64,000 nt of DNA from Achromobacter sp. MFA1 R4. Lineage in GTDB: Bacteria; Pseudomonadota; Gammaproteobacteria; Burkholderiales; Burkholderiaceae_B. The stretch covers positions 2,976,001-3,040,000 of the forward strand of contig NZ_LT707065.1 of assembly GCF_900156745.1 (NCBI RefSeq), read 5' to 3'. The notes beneath the pieces were generated by a model, which was given only the letters and a program-made list of their open reading frames with translations, was not told the origin of the DNA and did no database searches. This document shows positions 33,495 to 42,271 of the stretch, one piece after another; the stretch's first letter is position 1, and every line of letters begins with the position of its first letter. The position numbers and the translations under genes are program-made.

Positions 33495-34684
33495 ACACGC
33501 AGGCCTCCCGACCGCTGGACGGCATCACCGTCGTCAGCCTGGAACACGCCATCGCCGCGCCTTTCTGCACCCGCCAGCTGGCGGATATGGGCGCGCGCGT
33601 CATCAAGATCGAACGCCCGGGCAGCGGCGACTTCGCCCGCGGCTACGACGAACGCGTGCGGGGGCTGTCCTCGCACTTCGTCTGGACCAACCGCAGCAAG
33701 GAAAGCCTGACGCTGGACCTCAAGCGCGACGAGGCCGCCGGCATCATGGGCCGCCTGCTGGAATCGGCCGACGTGCTGGTGCAGAACCTGGCCCCCGGCG
33801 CCGCGGCGCGGCTGGGCCTGTCGTTCGAGGCGCTGCACGCGAAGTACCCGCGCCTGATCGTCTGCGACATCTCGGGCTACGGCGAGGGCGGTCCCTACCA
33901 GGACAAGAAGGCCTATGACCTGCTGATCCAGAGCGAAAGCGGCTTTCTGTCGGTGACCGGTACAAAGGACGATCCGGTCAAGGCCGGCTGTTCCATCGCG
34001 GACATCGCCGCGGGCATGTACGCCTATTCGGCCATCCTCAATGCCCTGCTGCTGCGTCAGCGCACGGGCCTGGGCAGCCGCCTGGACGTGTCTATGCTGG
34101 AAAGCATGGTCGAATGGATGGGCTTTCCCATGTACTACGCCTTCGACGGCGCGGCGCCGCCCGTTCGCGCCGGCGCGGCCCATGCGTCCATCTATCCCTA
34201 CGGACCGTTTCCCGTGGGCGGCGGCTCGACCATCATGCTGGGCCTGCAGAACGAGCGCGAATGGCGCGTCTTCTGCGCCCAGGTGCTGCGGCAGGCCGAG
34301 CTGGCCGAGGATCCGCGCTTCATCTCGAACTCGCTGCGCACGGCCAATCGCGAGGCCCTGCGCGCGCTGATCGTTGCCGCGTTCGCCGACCTGTCCATCG
34401 AACAGGTGACGCAGCGCCTGGAGGACGCGCAGATCGCCAATGCCCGCGTCAACGACATGGCGGGCGTGTGGGCGCATCCGCAGTTGCAGGCGCGCCAGCG
34501 CTGGAGCCAGGTCGACAGCCCCGCCGGCGTGCTGCCGGCGCTGCTGCCGCCCGCCAGCAGCAACGCCTTCGCGCCGCACATGGGGGCGGTGCCCGCGGTG
34601 GGCCAAAACACCGATGCGGTGCTAGCATCACTGGGATACGCGCCGGAACAGGTGGCGCAATTCCATGCCTCGGAGGTCGTGTGA
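33491..34684 (+). CDS. CaiB/BaiF family III CoA-transferase (C5-dicarboxylate candidate)
   Basis: The start is the ATG at 33491 (397 residues), overlapping the hydratase stop as ATGA. Typical segments are GITVVSLEHAIAAPFCTRQL, QNLAPGAAARLGLSFEAL and the nucleophile region KKAYDLLIQSESGFLSVTG. The EHAIAAPFCTRQL start resembles dicarboxylate-specific members such as succinyl-CoA:mesaconate/citramalate transferases. It shares one base with the next gene (TGATG), so expression is tightly coupled. Confidence 0.92.
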   Translation: MNTQASRPLDGITVVSLEHAIAAPFCTRQLADMGARVIKIERPGSGDFARGYDERVRGLSSHFVWTNRSKESLTLDLKRDEAAGIMGRLLESADVLVQNLAPGAAARLGLSFEALHAKYPRLIVCDISGYGEGGPYQDKKAYDLLIQSESGFLSVTGTKDDPVKAGCSIADIAAGMYAYSAILNALLLRQRTGLGSRLDVSMLESMVEWMGFPMYYAFDGAAPPVRAGAAHASIYPYGPFPVGGGSTIMLGLQNEREWRVFCAQVLRQAELAEDPRFISNSLRTANREALRALIVAAFADLSIEQVTQRLEDAQIANARVNDMAGVWAHPQLQARQRWSQVDSPAGVLPALLPPASSNAFAPHMGAVPAVGQNTDAVLASLGYAPEQVAQFHASEVV

Positions 34685-35514
34685 TGCATCCCGTCGTTCG
34701 TAGCGCGCTGTTTGTGCCGGCTTCCCGCCCCGAGCGCATCCCCAAGGCGCTGGCCGCCGGTGCGGACGCCGTGATCGTGGACCTGGAAGACGCCGTGGAG
34801 CATCTGGCCAAGGCGTCGGCCCGCGAGGCCCTGTGCGATTTCCTGGGCCTCAATCCCCAGGCGCGGCTCTGGGTGCGCATCAACGACGCATCGACCTCCT
34901 GGCATGACGACGACCTGAAGGCCTGCCGCGGCCGGGCCAACGTGGCCGGCATCCTGCTGCCCAAGGCCGAAGGCATGATGCAGGTGCGGCATGCGGCGCA
35001 GGCCGGCTGTCCGGTGATCCCCATTCTTGAAACCGCGCAGGGCATCCTCAATGCCGGCGAGATCGCCGCGACGCCGGGCGTGGCGCGGCTGGCGTTCGGC
35101 AGCCTGGATTACGGCCTGGACCTGGGCCTCACGCCCGACACCCCGGGCGCGGAAACGGTGCTGGACCAGGCCCGGGTGCAGGTGTTGCTGCATACCCGCG
35201 CAGCCGGGCTGGCGCCCGCGCTGGACGGCGTCTTTCCCGGCGTGCAGGACCAGGCGGGCCTTGCGGCCGCCGCAGGCCGCGCGCAGCAGATGGGTTTCGG
35301 CGGCATGCTGTGCATCCATCCGACGCAGGTGCCGGTCATCCATGCCGCCTTCGTGCCGGCGCAACAGGAGCTCGACTGGGCGCGGCGCGTGGTCGCGGCC
35401 CATCGCGACACGGCCGCGGGCACGTTCATGCTGGACGGCAAGATGGTCGACGCGCCCGTCATCGCGCGGGCCCGGCTGGTGCTGGCGCAGGCGGGCGAAC
35501 CCGCGCGCGCCTGA
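34684..35514 (+). CDS. HpcH/HpaI-CitE family lyase (citramalyl-CoA lyase candidate)
   Basis: This 276-residue TIM-barrel lyase has VIVDLEDAV (~33-41), WVRIND, LLPKAEG, PILETAQGILNAGEI with the metal-binding Glu, and FGSLDYGLDLG with the metal-binding Asp. The C-terminal lid contains DGKMVDAPVIARARLVL. CitE-type lyases split citramalyl-, malyl- or citryl-CoA. After a family III CoA-transferase and an HTD2-type hydratase, the likely reaction is (S)-citramalyl-CoA to acetyl-CoA and pyruvate. The start overlaps the transferase stop by one base. Confidence 0.92.
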   Translation: MHPVVRSALFVPASRPERIPKALAAGADAVIVDLEDAVEHLAKASAREALCDFLGLNPQARLWVRINDASTSWHDDDLKACRGRANVAGILLPKAEGMMQVRHAAQAGCPVIPILETAQGILNAGEIAATPGVARLAFGSLDYGLDLGLTPDTPGAETVLDQARVQVLLHTRAAGLAPALDGVFPGVQDQAGLAAAAGRAQQMGFGGMLCIHPTQVPVIHAAFVPAQQELDWARRVVAAHRDTAAGTFMLDGKMVDAPVIARARLVLAQAGEPARA

Positions 35515-35565
35515 CGCGCCCGGCGCGGTCGGACTCCTCACACTGCTTCCTGACAAGGCGGGCCC

Positions 35566-36462
35566 ATGGGCGAGGCGCTTTTCATCGGACATACCTACAT
35601 CGACGTCACCGTGCTGGCCGACGACTGGCCCACGGGCGACGAGAAGCGCGTGGCGCGGGATTACGCCGTGTCCTTTGGCGGCAATGCGGTCACGGCGGCG
35701 TTCGCCTGCGCGCGGCTGGGATTGCCGCCCGACCTGATCTGCACGCTGGCGCCCGACTGGCTGGGCCACATGTATGCCGACATGGCCGCCGCGCACGGGG
35801 TCACGCTGCATGCGCGCCAGGTGCGCCGGTCCTCGCTGTCGTTCATCATGCCCAACCACGGCAAGCGCGCCATCCTGCGCGCGCGCGATGCCGACTACCT
35901 GAACGATTTTCCCCGGCTGGACATCGGCGGCTACCGCGTCCTGCACCTGGACGGCCATCAGCCCGACGCCGCCCTGCATTACGCGCGCGTGTGCCGTCAG
36001 GCCGGCGTGCTGACCTCGCTGGACGGCGGCGGCATGCGCGAGAACACCGACGCGTTGCTGCGGTATATCGACGTGGCGGTGTGCGCCGAGCGCATGTGCG
36101 AGCAGCTCGGCCTGTCGCCCGAGGGGCTGCTGGACCTGCTCAAGGCGCGCGGCTGCCGCATCGGCGCGGTCACGATGGGCGAGCGCGGGATGCTCTGGTA
36201 CGACGAGACGGGACGGGTGGACACGCTGCCCTCGCTGGACGTGCCGGCGTCGCGCATCATCGACACCTCGGGCGCCGGAGACGTGTTTCACGGCGCCTAT
36301 GTGTGGTCCTACCTGACGCGGCCGGAGCAGCCATGGATCGAACACTTCACGTTCGCGCGCGCCGCATCCGCGCACAAGATCCAGCATCTGGGCAATGAAG
36401 CGGGGTTGCCGCAGGTGGAAGACGTCGAGCGCGCCATGATGGCGTTCACGCCCAAGGGATGA
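35566..36462 (+). CDS. PfkB-family sugar kinase
   Basis: This 298-residue ribokinase-like enzyme has the N-terminal glycine pair region VSFGGNAVTAAFACARLG (~37-54) and the C-terminal anion-hole/catalytic motif DTSGAGDVFHGAY (~232-244). It phosphorylates a sugar or nucleoside with ATP; specificity cannot be read. It lies 51 bases after the lyase on the same strand but has no obvious place in a C5-dicarboxylate pathway. It may be independent; it converges on folK. Confidence 0.92.
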   Translation: MGEALFIGHTYIDVTVLADDWPTGDEKRVARDYAVSFGGNAVTAAFACARLGLPPDLICTLAPDWLGHMYADMAAAHGVTLHARQVRRSSLSFIMPNHGKRAILRARDADYLNDFPRLDIGGYRVLHLDGHQPDAALHYARVCRQAGVLTSLDGGGMRENTDALLRYIDVAVCAERMCEQLGLSPEGLLDLLKARGCRIGAVTMGERGMLWYDETGRVDTLPSLDVPASRIIDTSGAGDVFHGAYVWSYLTRPEQPWIEHFTFARAASAHKIQHLGNEAGLPQVEDVERAMMAFTPKG

Positions 36463-36514
36463 GGTCCCGGGTCCGGCACGCCGCGCGCGCGGCCAGGCTG
36501 CCGGAGGGGGCCGA

Positions 36515-37003
36515 TCAGCCGGCGATCCGTTCGATGGGCTGGTCGTGGATGGCGTCGATCCAGGCGTCGACCGGTTTGCCCAGCACCGGAATGCCGGGCG
36601 CGAGGTCGCGCAGGGGCAGCAGCACGAACGCGCGCAGATGCAGGCGGGGATGCGGCAGGATCAGCCGCTCGTGGTCCAGCCGCGTGTCGCCGTACAGCAG
36701 CAGGTCCAGGTCCAGGGTGCGGGGGGCGTTGCGATAGGGGCGCTGGCGCCCATGCTGGTTCTCCAGCGCCTGCAGGACGTCCAGCAGGTCCAGCGGCGCA
36801 AGCACGGTATCCACGGCGGCCACGGCGTTGACGAAGTCCGGGCCGGCGGCGTCCACCGGGGCGCTGCGGTAGAACGGCGAGGCCGTCACCGTGCGGATGC
36901 CGGGCGTCGCCTGCAGTTGCGCCAGCACCTGGCGCAGCGTGGCCGCGCTGTCGCCCAGGTTGGCCCCCAGGCCGACATACGCGCGGACAGGCGGTTGCGG
37001 CAC
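36515..37003 (-). CDS. folK: 2-amino-4-hydroxy-6-hydroxymethyldihydropteridine pyrophosphokinase
   Basis: The start is the GTG at 37003 (162 residues), four bases after the pcnB stop; the frame is open further but runs into pcnB coding sequence. The enzyme transfers pyrophosphate from ATP to hydroxymethyldihydropterin in folate synthesis. Motifs: VGLGANLGDSAATL at the start, FYRSAPVDAAGPDFVNAVA, and RTLDLDLLLYGD with the magnesium-binding Asp pair, then LPHPRLHLRAFVLLPL. It is last in the operon hda, HAD phosphatase, pcnB, folK. Confidence 0.95.
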   Translation of the reverse strand: MPQPPVRAYVGLGANLGDSAATLRQVLAQLQATPGIRTVTASPFYRSAPVDAAGPDFVNAVAAVDTVLAPLDLLDVLQALENQHGRQRPYRNAPRTLDLDLLLYGDTRLDHERLILPHPRLHLRAFVLLPLRDLAPGIPVLGKPVDAWIDAIHDQPIERIAG

Positions 37004-37007
37004 GGGT

Positions 37008-38372
37008 TTACTCGGCGGCGGGCGCGCTGCGCGGGCCGCTGCGGCGCGGGCGGCGGCGCCGGCGGGCGGGGGAGGCGGGCGCGTCGCCGGCCTCGCGCGG
37101 CTGGCGCGAGACTTCTTCAATCATGTCGGCGCGGGTCGCGTCGTCGGCATTGGCCAGGTCCATCCACCACTGCGCCAGCACGCTGTCGAATTCGCCGGCG
37201 GCGGCGCGCAGTTGCAGGAAATCGCAGGCGGCGCGAAAGCGCGGCTGCTCGATCATGCGGTAGATGGTCTTGCCCATGCGGCGCTCGAAGCGCGGCTGCA
37301 TGAACCAGATTTCGCGCATGTCGGACGAGAAGCGGCGCTGGATGGCGAGCTTTTCCGTCTGTTCGTCCAGCACCGAGTCCGCGGCCGACGACAGCGCCGG
37401 GATGGTGTGCTCGCCCTGGGCGCGCAACTGCTTCCAGCGCACCTCGACCTGCTGCCACAGCAGCGCGGCAAAGAGGAAGCTGGGGCTGATGGTCTTGCCG
37501 GCGCGCACGCGCGCGTCGGTGCGTTCCAGCGCGAGTTCCACGAAATGCTCGCCGCCGGGCTGTTCCAGCACCACGTCCAGCAGCGGCAGCAGGCCGTTGT
37601 GCAGGCCGTCGGCCCGCAACTGGCGCAGGCAATCCATGGCGTGGCCGCAGGTCAGCAGCTTGAGCATTTCGTCGAACAGGCGCGAGGCCGGGACGTTCTC
37701 GATCAGGTCCGCCATGGTGCTGATCGGTTGGCGCGTGGCCGGATCGATCGTGCCGTTGAGCTTGGCGGCAAAGCGCACCGCGCGCAGCATGCGGACCGGG
37801 TCTTCGCGGTAACGCTTGACGGGGTCGCCGATGATGCGGATCTGGCGCTTCTTCAGGTCGGCCACGCCATCGTGGTAGTCGATGACTTCCTCGTTGTGCG
37901 GGTCGTAGTACAGCGCGTTCATGGTGAAGTCGCGGCGCTTGGCGTCTTCTTCCTGCGATCCGAACACGTTGTCGCGCAGGATGCGGCCGTGCTCGTCGGT
38001 TTCCTGGTCTTCCGAGGCGGGCGCGCGGAAGGTGGAGGTCTCGATGATCTCCTGGCCGAACACGACGTGCACGAGCTGGAAGCGGCGGCCGATGATGCGC
38101 GCGCGGCGGAACAGCGGACGGATCTGTTCGGGCGTGGCGTTGGTGGCCACGTCGAAGTCCTTGGGCTCCAGGCCGACGATGAGGTCGCGCACCGCGCCGC
38201 CGACGATGTAGGCTTCGTAGCCATGCTGGCGCAGCACTTCGCACACCTTGATGGCGTGGCGCGAGACGTTGCGCCGGTCGATGCCGTGCTTGTCGCGCCC
38301 GATGCGCAGCGGCCCCCTGGGTGTCGGTGCGAACAGTCGGCCGACGAATTTTTTTATGGTTTCAGTGATCAT
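37008..38372 (-). CDS. pcnB: Poly(A) polymerase I
   Basis: This 454-residue nucleotidyltransferase adds poly(A) tails that promote RNA decay. The catalytic region reads AYIVGGAVRDLIVGLEPKDFDVATNATPEQI, with the Asp-x-Asp pair (DFD). RRDFTMNALYYDP and EDPVRMLRAVRFAAKL follow. The C-terminus is a short Arg-rich tail (ARRRRRPRRSGPRS), usual for PcnB. The ATG overlaps the HAD gene stop by one base, so translation is coupled. Confidence 0.96.
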   Translation of the reverse strand: MITETIKKFVGRLFAPTPRGPLRIGRDKHGIDRRNVSRHAIKVCEVLRQHGYEAYIVGGAVRDLIVGLEPKDFDVATNATPEQIRPLFRRARIIGRRFQLVHVVFGQEIIETSTFRAPASEDQETDEHGRILRDNVFGSQEEDAKRRDFTMNALYYDPHNEEVIDYHDGVADLKKRQIRIIGDPVKRYREDPVRMLRAVRFAAKLNGTIDPATRQPISTMADLIENVPASRLFDEMLKLLTCGHAMDCLRQLRADGLHNGLLPLLDVVLEQPGGEHFVELALERTDARVRAGKTISPSFLFAALLWQQVEVRWKQLRAQGEHTIPALSSAADSVLDEQTEKLAIQRRFSSDMREIWFMQPRFERRMGKTIYRMIEQPRFRAACDFLQLRAAAGEFDSVLAQWWMDLANADDATRADMIEEVSRQPREAGDAPASPARRRRRPRRSGPRSAPAAE

Positions 38373-39070
38373 TAGGACTTCGAATCTTCCATGTGGTCGA
38401 ACAGGTCGATCACTTGCCAGCCGCGTTCCTGGGCGATGGCGCGCAGGGATGGGCTGGGGTTGGCGGCAATCGGACGGGTCACTTTTTCGAGCAGCGGCAC
38501 ATCATTGACCGAATCGCTATAGAAAAACGATTCGGAGAAATCCGCAAGCCCCAGCCCCATGCCGCCCAGCCAGTCGTTGACGCGCACGACCTTGCCTTCC
38601 TTGAAGCTGGGCGTGCCCAGGATGCGGCCCGTGTAGCGGCCGCGCAGGTACTCGGCGTCGGTCGCGACCAGGTGGGGCACGCCGAAGGCGCGGGCGATGG
38701 GGGCGGTGACGAAGCTGTTGGTCGCCGTGACGATCGCGCAGAGATCGCCGGCTTCCAGGTGCGCGTCCACGAGGTCGCGTGCGGCGGGCGTGATGGACGG
38801 GCGGATGACTTCGCCCATGAAGGTTTCGTGCCAGGCCGCCAGGTCATGCGGCGCATGCGCGGCCAGCAGGCCCAGCATGAACTCGGCGGCCTGTTCGGCC
38901 GTGAGTTCGCCGCGGTTGTAGCGGTCCATCAGTTCGTCATTCAGGCGGCGGGCCTGGACGGGATCGCCCGCGCGGCCCGTGCGCGCCAGATAGTCGGCCC
39001 ATTGGTAGTCGCTGTCGAGCGGCAGCAGGGTGTGATCCAGGTCGAACAGGGCGAGACGTCGGGTGGTCAT
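38372..39070 (-). CDS. HAD-IB family phosphatase (SerB-like)
   Basis: This 232-residue HAD phosphatase has nucleophile motif FDLDHTLLPLDSD (Asp9, Asp11), motif II IVTATNSF, Lys and Asp motifs around SFKEGKVVRVNDWL, and FYSDSVNDVPLLE. The cap type matches the HAD-IB group near phosphoserine phosphatase, but relatives in this pcnB/hda context are not proven SerB. Substrate unknown. Its ATG overlaps the hda stop (ATGA) and its stop overlaps the pcnB ATG. Confidence 0.92.
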   Translation of the reverse strand: MTTRRLALFDLDHTLLPLDSDYQWADYLARTGRAGDPVQARRLNDELMDRYNRGELTAEQAAEFMLGLLAAHAPHDLAAWHETFMGEVIRPSITPAARDLVDAHLEAGDLCAIVTATNSFVTAPIARAFGVPHLVATDAEYLRGRYTGRILGTPSFKEGKVVRVNDWLGGMGLGLADFSESFFYSDSVNDVPLLEKVTRPIAANPSPSLRAIAQERGWQVIDLFDHMEDSKS

Positions 39071-39768
39071 GTGCGTTGTGAATCAGGATCTGCGAGCATG
39101 GCGCGCAGCAGGGGCAGGGTGATGGGACGGCCGGTGGCCAGCGAATAACGGTCCAGCGCGTCGAGCAGCGCCGCCAGCTTGCGGATGTCGCGCTCGTGGT
39201 GCGTGAGCATCCAGTTGATGATTTCGGGCGCCAGGTGCAGACCGCGTTCGGCCGCCTGGGCGGACAGCGCGGCCAGCTTGTCGGCGTCGGACAGCGGGTC
39301 CAGGCGGAACACCAGGTCCCAGCCCAGGCGCGTGCGCAGGTCTTCGCGCAGCGGCATCGACAGCGTCGAGCGGTCGCCCGACAGCGCCAGCGCGAAGGCC
39401 CGGCCGGTGGCCGCGGATTCGCGCCAGCGGTTGTACAGCGCGAACAGCGCGGCCTGGCGGCTGTCGTCCATGCGGTGCACGTCGTCGACCGCCACGAACT
39501 GGGGCATGGGCGATTTGGAATCGGCCTCGGCCAGGCGGCGCAGCATGTTTTCGCCGTTGGCGGGGTCGATGAAGACGGCGTCGGGGCGCGCGGTCAGCGC
39601 GCGCAGCAGGTGGGTGCGGCCGCAGCCGGCGGCGCCCCAGATGTACAGGGCCCGGCCCGGCTTGAGCGCACGCACGGCCGCCACCGCTTCCCCGTTGGGG
39701 CCGGCGATATAGTTGTTCAGCGATGGCGCTGGCGCGGGGAGAACGTCGAGCAGAAGCTGGCGGTTCAT
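39067..39768 (-). CDS. hda: DnaA regulatory inactivator Hda
   Basis: The start is the ATG at 39768 (233 residues, MNRQLLLDVLPAPAPSLNN); a longer open frame upstream is not needed. It begins with a clamp-binding-type N-terminus (QLLLDV) and has a DnaA-like AAA+ domain with the Hda-type Walker A GAAGCGRTHLLRAL, where Arg replaces the usual Lys, and VAVDDVHRMDD as Walker B. Hda with the beta clamp stimulates hydrolysis of DnaA-bound ATP after initiation. It is first in the operon with the HAD phosphatase, pcnB and folK. Confidence 0.92.
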   Translation of the reverse strand: MNRQLLLDVLPAPAPSLNNYIAGPNGEAVAAVRALKPGRALYIWGAAGCGRTHLLRALTARPDAVFIDPANGENMLRRLAEADSKSPMPQFVAVDDVHRMDDSRQAALFALYNRWRESAATGRAFALALSGDRSTLSMPLREDLRTRLGWDLVFRLDPLSDADKLAALSAQAAERGLHLAPEIINWMLTHHERDIRKLAALLDALDRYSLATGRPITLPLLRAMLADPDSQRT

Positions 39769-40173
39769 GAGAGTTAGCAATCGGGCTTTTTCGGAACCAC
39801 CGGAAATCCGCGCCGCCAGGCAGGGGATTTCCGCGGGCGACATGCCGGGCAAACATTGCCGGGGCGCCGGAAAAGCCAAGAAAATCGGTGATACACGGGT
39901 CGAAAAGCGCCCCGGCCTGGCCCATGGGGACTGTGCCGTGGGGCTTGCCGGACGGCTGCCCGGACCCGCCCGGGGGCTTGCCTTGCCAGAAACTGGCAAA
40001 ATCAATACCGGCCAACCCTACACTTTAAACCACCTGGGGGGCTGGTGTCGCGTCCGAGCGCCTGCACTGGCACGGGTTTGCGCCCCGCATGCCTGTCGGC
40101 GCCCGCGTCATCGTAAAATGCAGGGCGTTCCACCAAAATCCCAGCAATTGTTACATACCCCACGGCATTTCTC
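39769..40173. promoter_or_regulatory. Divergent intergenic region hda / purM
   Basis: These 405 bases hold no credible gene. A perfect 7-bp inverted repeat TTGCCAG-AAA-CTGGCAA lies at 39983-39999. A -10-like TAAAAT is at 40114-40119, about 55 bases before the purM ATG, without a clear -35. I see no riboswitch fold or PurR-type box that I would trust. Confidence 0.4.
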
Positions 40174-41223
40174 ATGACGAACCAACCTAAAGCCCCCCTG
40201 ACCTACCGCGACGCGGGTGTCGACATCGACGCAGGCGACGCCCTGGTCGACCGTATCAAACCCCTAGCCGCGCGCACCATGCGCCCGGGGGTGCTGGCCG
40301 GTATCGGCGGCTTTGGCGGCCTGTTCGAAGTGCCGAAGACCTATAAAGAGCCCGTGCTGGTGTCCGGCACGGACGGCGTCGGCACCAAGCTGCGCCTGGC
40401 GTTCGACTGGAACCGCCACGACACGGTCGGCATCGACCTGGTCGCCATGAGCGTCAACGACATCCTGGTGCAGGGCGCGGAACCGCTGTTCTTCCTGGAT
40501 TACTTCGGCTGCGGCAAGTTGTCGGTGGACACGGCCGCCGCCGTGGTGGGCGGCATCGCCAAGGGCTGCGAACTGTCGGGCTGCGCCCTGATCGGCGGCG
40601 AGACCGCCGAAATGCCGGGCATGTACCCGGACGGCGAATACGACCTGGCCGGCTTCGCGGTGGGCGCGGTGGAAAAGTCCAAGATCATCGACGGCAAGTC
40701 CATCAAGGCGGGCGACGTGGTGCTGGGCCTGGCGTCCAGCGGCGCGCACTCCAACGGCTATTCGCTGCTGCGCAAGATCCTCGAACGCGCCAACGCCAAG
40801 CCGGACGACGATTTCCACGGCCAGAAGATGGTCGATGTCGTCATGGCCCCGACCCGCATCTACGTCAAGCAGGTGCTGGCCGCGCTGGCCAAGCACGGCA
40901 CGGCCATCAAGGGCCTGGCCCACATCACGGGCGGCGGCCTGCTGGACAACGTGCCGCGCATCCTGCAGGACGGCCTGGCCGCCAAACTGCACCGCGACGC
41001 CTGGGAAATGCCCAAGCTGTTCCAGTGGCTGCAGGAGCAGGGCGGCGTCGAAGACACCGAGATGTACCGCGTGTTCAACTGCGGCATCGGCATGGTGCTG
41101 GTGGTGGATCCGGCCCAGGCCGACGCCATCGCCGCCACGCTGCGCGAGCAGGGCGAGACCGTCAGCAAGCTGGGCGAAATCGTCCCCCAGGAAGCCGGCA
41201 TGGCGCAGACCTTCGTGGTGTGA
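40174..41223 (+). CDS. purM: Phosphoribosylformylglycinamidine cyclo-ligase
   Basis: This 349-residue AIR synthetase converts FGAM to AIR with ATP in purine synthesis. The signature [17 protein letters not shown] (~61-77), [20 protein letters not shown] and [22 protein letters not shown] are all present, and the length is normal. It diverges from hda and is followed by a clear terminator before the convergent miaA. Confidence 0.97.
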   Translation: MTNQPKAPLTYRDAGVDIDAGDALVDRIKPLAARTMRPGVLAGIGGFGGLFEVPKTYKEPVLVSGTDGVGTKLRLAFDWNRHDTVGIDLVAMSVNDILVQGAEPLFFLDYFGCGKLSVDTAAAVVGGIAKGCELSGCALIGGETAEMPGMYPDGEYDLAGFAVGAVEKSKIIDGKSIKAGDVVLGLASSGAHSNGYSLLRKILERANAKPDDDFHGQKMVDVVMAPTRIYVKQVLAALAKHGTAIKGLAHITGGGLLDNVPRILQDGLAAKLHRDAWEMPKLFQWLQEQGGVEDTEMYRVFNCGIGMVLVVDPAQADAIAATLREQGETVSKLGEIVPQEAGMAQTFVV

Positions 41224-41250
41224 CGCCGCGGCGAATGCGCAGCAAGAAAG

Positions 41251-41281
41251 ATGACCGCCTTGAGGGCGGTCATTTTTTTTT
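41251..41281 (+). terminator. Rho-independent terminator after purM
   Basis: ATGACCGCC (41251-41259) pairs with GGCGGTCAT (41265-41273) around a 5-base loop, followed by eight further T's to 41281. Confidence 0.92.
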
Positions 41282-41310
41282 AGTGGGGGGCGGATGGCTG
41301 GGCGGCGCCG

Positions 41311-42270
41311 TCAGTGCGCCAGCGCCCGCGCCACGGCGTCGATGGTCTGCGCGACGGCGTCGGCGGCCAGGCAATCCACGATCACGCGCTCGGGCTGCGC
41401 GCGCAGCCAGGTGATCTGGCGCTTGGCGAGCTGGCGGGTCGCGGCGATGCCCTGTTCGCGGGCCGTGTCCAGGTCGACCTCGCCGTCCAGGTACGCCCAC
41501 ATCTGCCGATAGCCGACGCAGCGCACGGACGGCAGGCCCGGGTGCAGGTCGGCGCGGGCGTGCAGGCCGCGCACTTCGTCGAGCAGGCCCTGGCGCAGCA
41601 TCGCATCGAAGCGCTGTTCGATGCGCGCGTGCAGGGCGGCGCGGTCGGAGGGTTCCAGGCTGATGGTCAGGTAGCGGTTGGCGTCGTCGTCCGGCTTGCG
41701 CTGCGCGCGCTGCAGCAGCGCCGACATGGGCCGGCCGGAAAGCTGGCAGATTTCGAGGGCGCGCTGGATGCGCTGGCTGTCGTTGGGCGCGAGCCGCGCC
41801 GCGGTGACGGGGTCCAGCGCCGCCAGCTCGGCGTGCAGGGCGGGCCAGCCCAGGCGCGCGGCGCGCGCTTCCAGTTCGGCGCGCAGGGCCGGATCGGCCT
41901 GTGGCAGGTCGTCCAGGCCGTCGCGCAGCGCCTTGTAGTACATCATCGTGCCGCCCGCCAGCAGCGGAATGCGGCCGCGCGCGCGGATGTCGTCGATCAG
42001 GCGCAGCGCGTCGGCGCGGAATTCCGCGGCCGAATACGACTGGACGGGATCCAGGATGTCCAGCAGGTGCTGGGGCACGCGCGCCTGTTCCTCGGGCGAG
42101 GGCTTGGCCGTGCCGATGTCCATGCCGCGGTAGATCGTGGCCGAATCCACGTTGATGATTTCGAGGGGCCAGCGTTCGGCCAGGGCCAGCGTGGACGCGC
42201 TTTTTCCGGCCGCGGTGGGGCCCGCCAGGCAGATGACCGGAAGCGTTGCGGGGGTGAGGTCGGAGGGCAA
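41311..42270 (-). CDS. miaA: tRNA dimethylallyltransferase
   Basis: This 319-residue enzyme adds the dimethylallyl group to A37 of tRNAs reading UNN codons. The P-loop [14 protein letters not shown] (~15-28), [18 protein letters not shown], and the H-loop [18 protein letters not shown] are diagnostic. The apparent start is TTG at 42268-42270, two bases after the mutL stop; no ATG or GTG precedes the P-loop in frame. The TTG start and tight junction suggest coupling to mutL. The mutL-miaA order is conserved in many proteobacteria. Confidence 0.95.
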   Translation of the reverse strand: MPSDLTPATLPVICLAGPTAAGKSASTLALAERWPLEIINVDSATIYRGMDIGTAKPSPEEQARVPQHLLDILDPVQSYSAAEFRADALRLIDDIRARGRIPLLAGGTMMYYKALRDGLDDLPQADPALRAELEARAARLGWPALHAELAALDPVTAARLAPNDSQRIQRALEICQLSGRPMSALLQRAQRKPDDDANRYLTISLEPSDRAALHARIEQRFDAMLRQGLLDEVRGLHARADLHPGLPSVRCVGYRQMWAYLDGEVDLDTAREQGIAATRQLAKRQITWLRAQPERVIVDCLAADAVAQTIDAVARALAH

Positions 42271-42271
42271 G

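Noticed and set aside
34198..36387. 729-codon minus-strand frame opposite the CoA-transferase, lyase and kinase genes
   Set aside because: All three plus-strand genes have clear catalytic motifs and coupled starts; the antisense product is Arg/His/Gln-rich without motifs.
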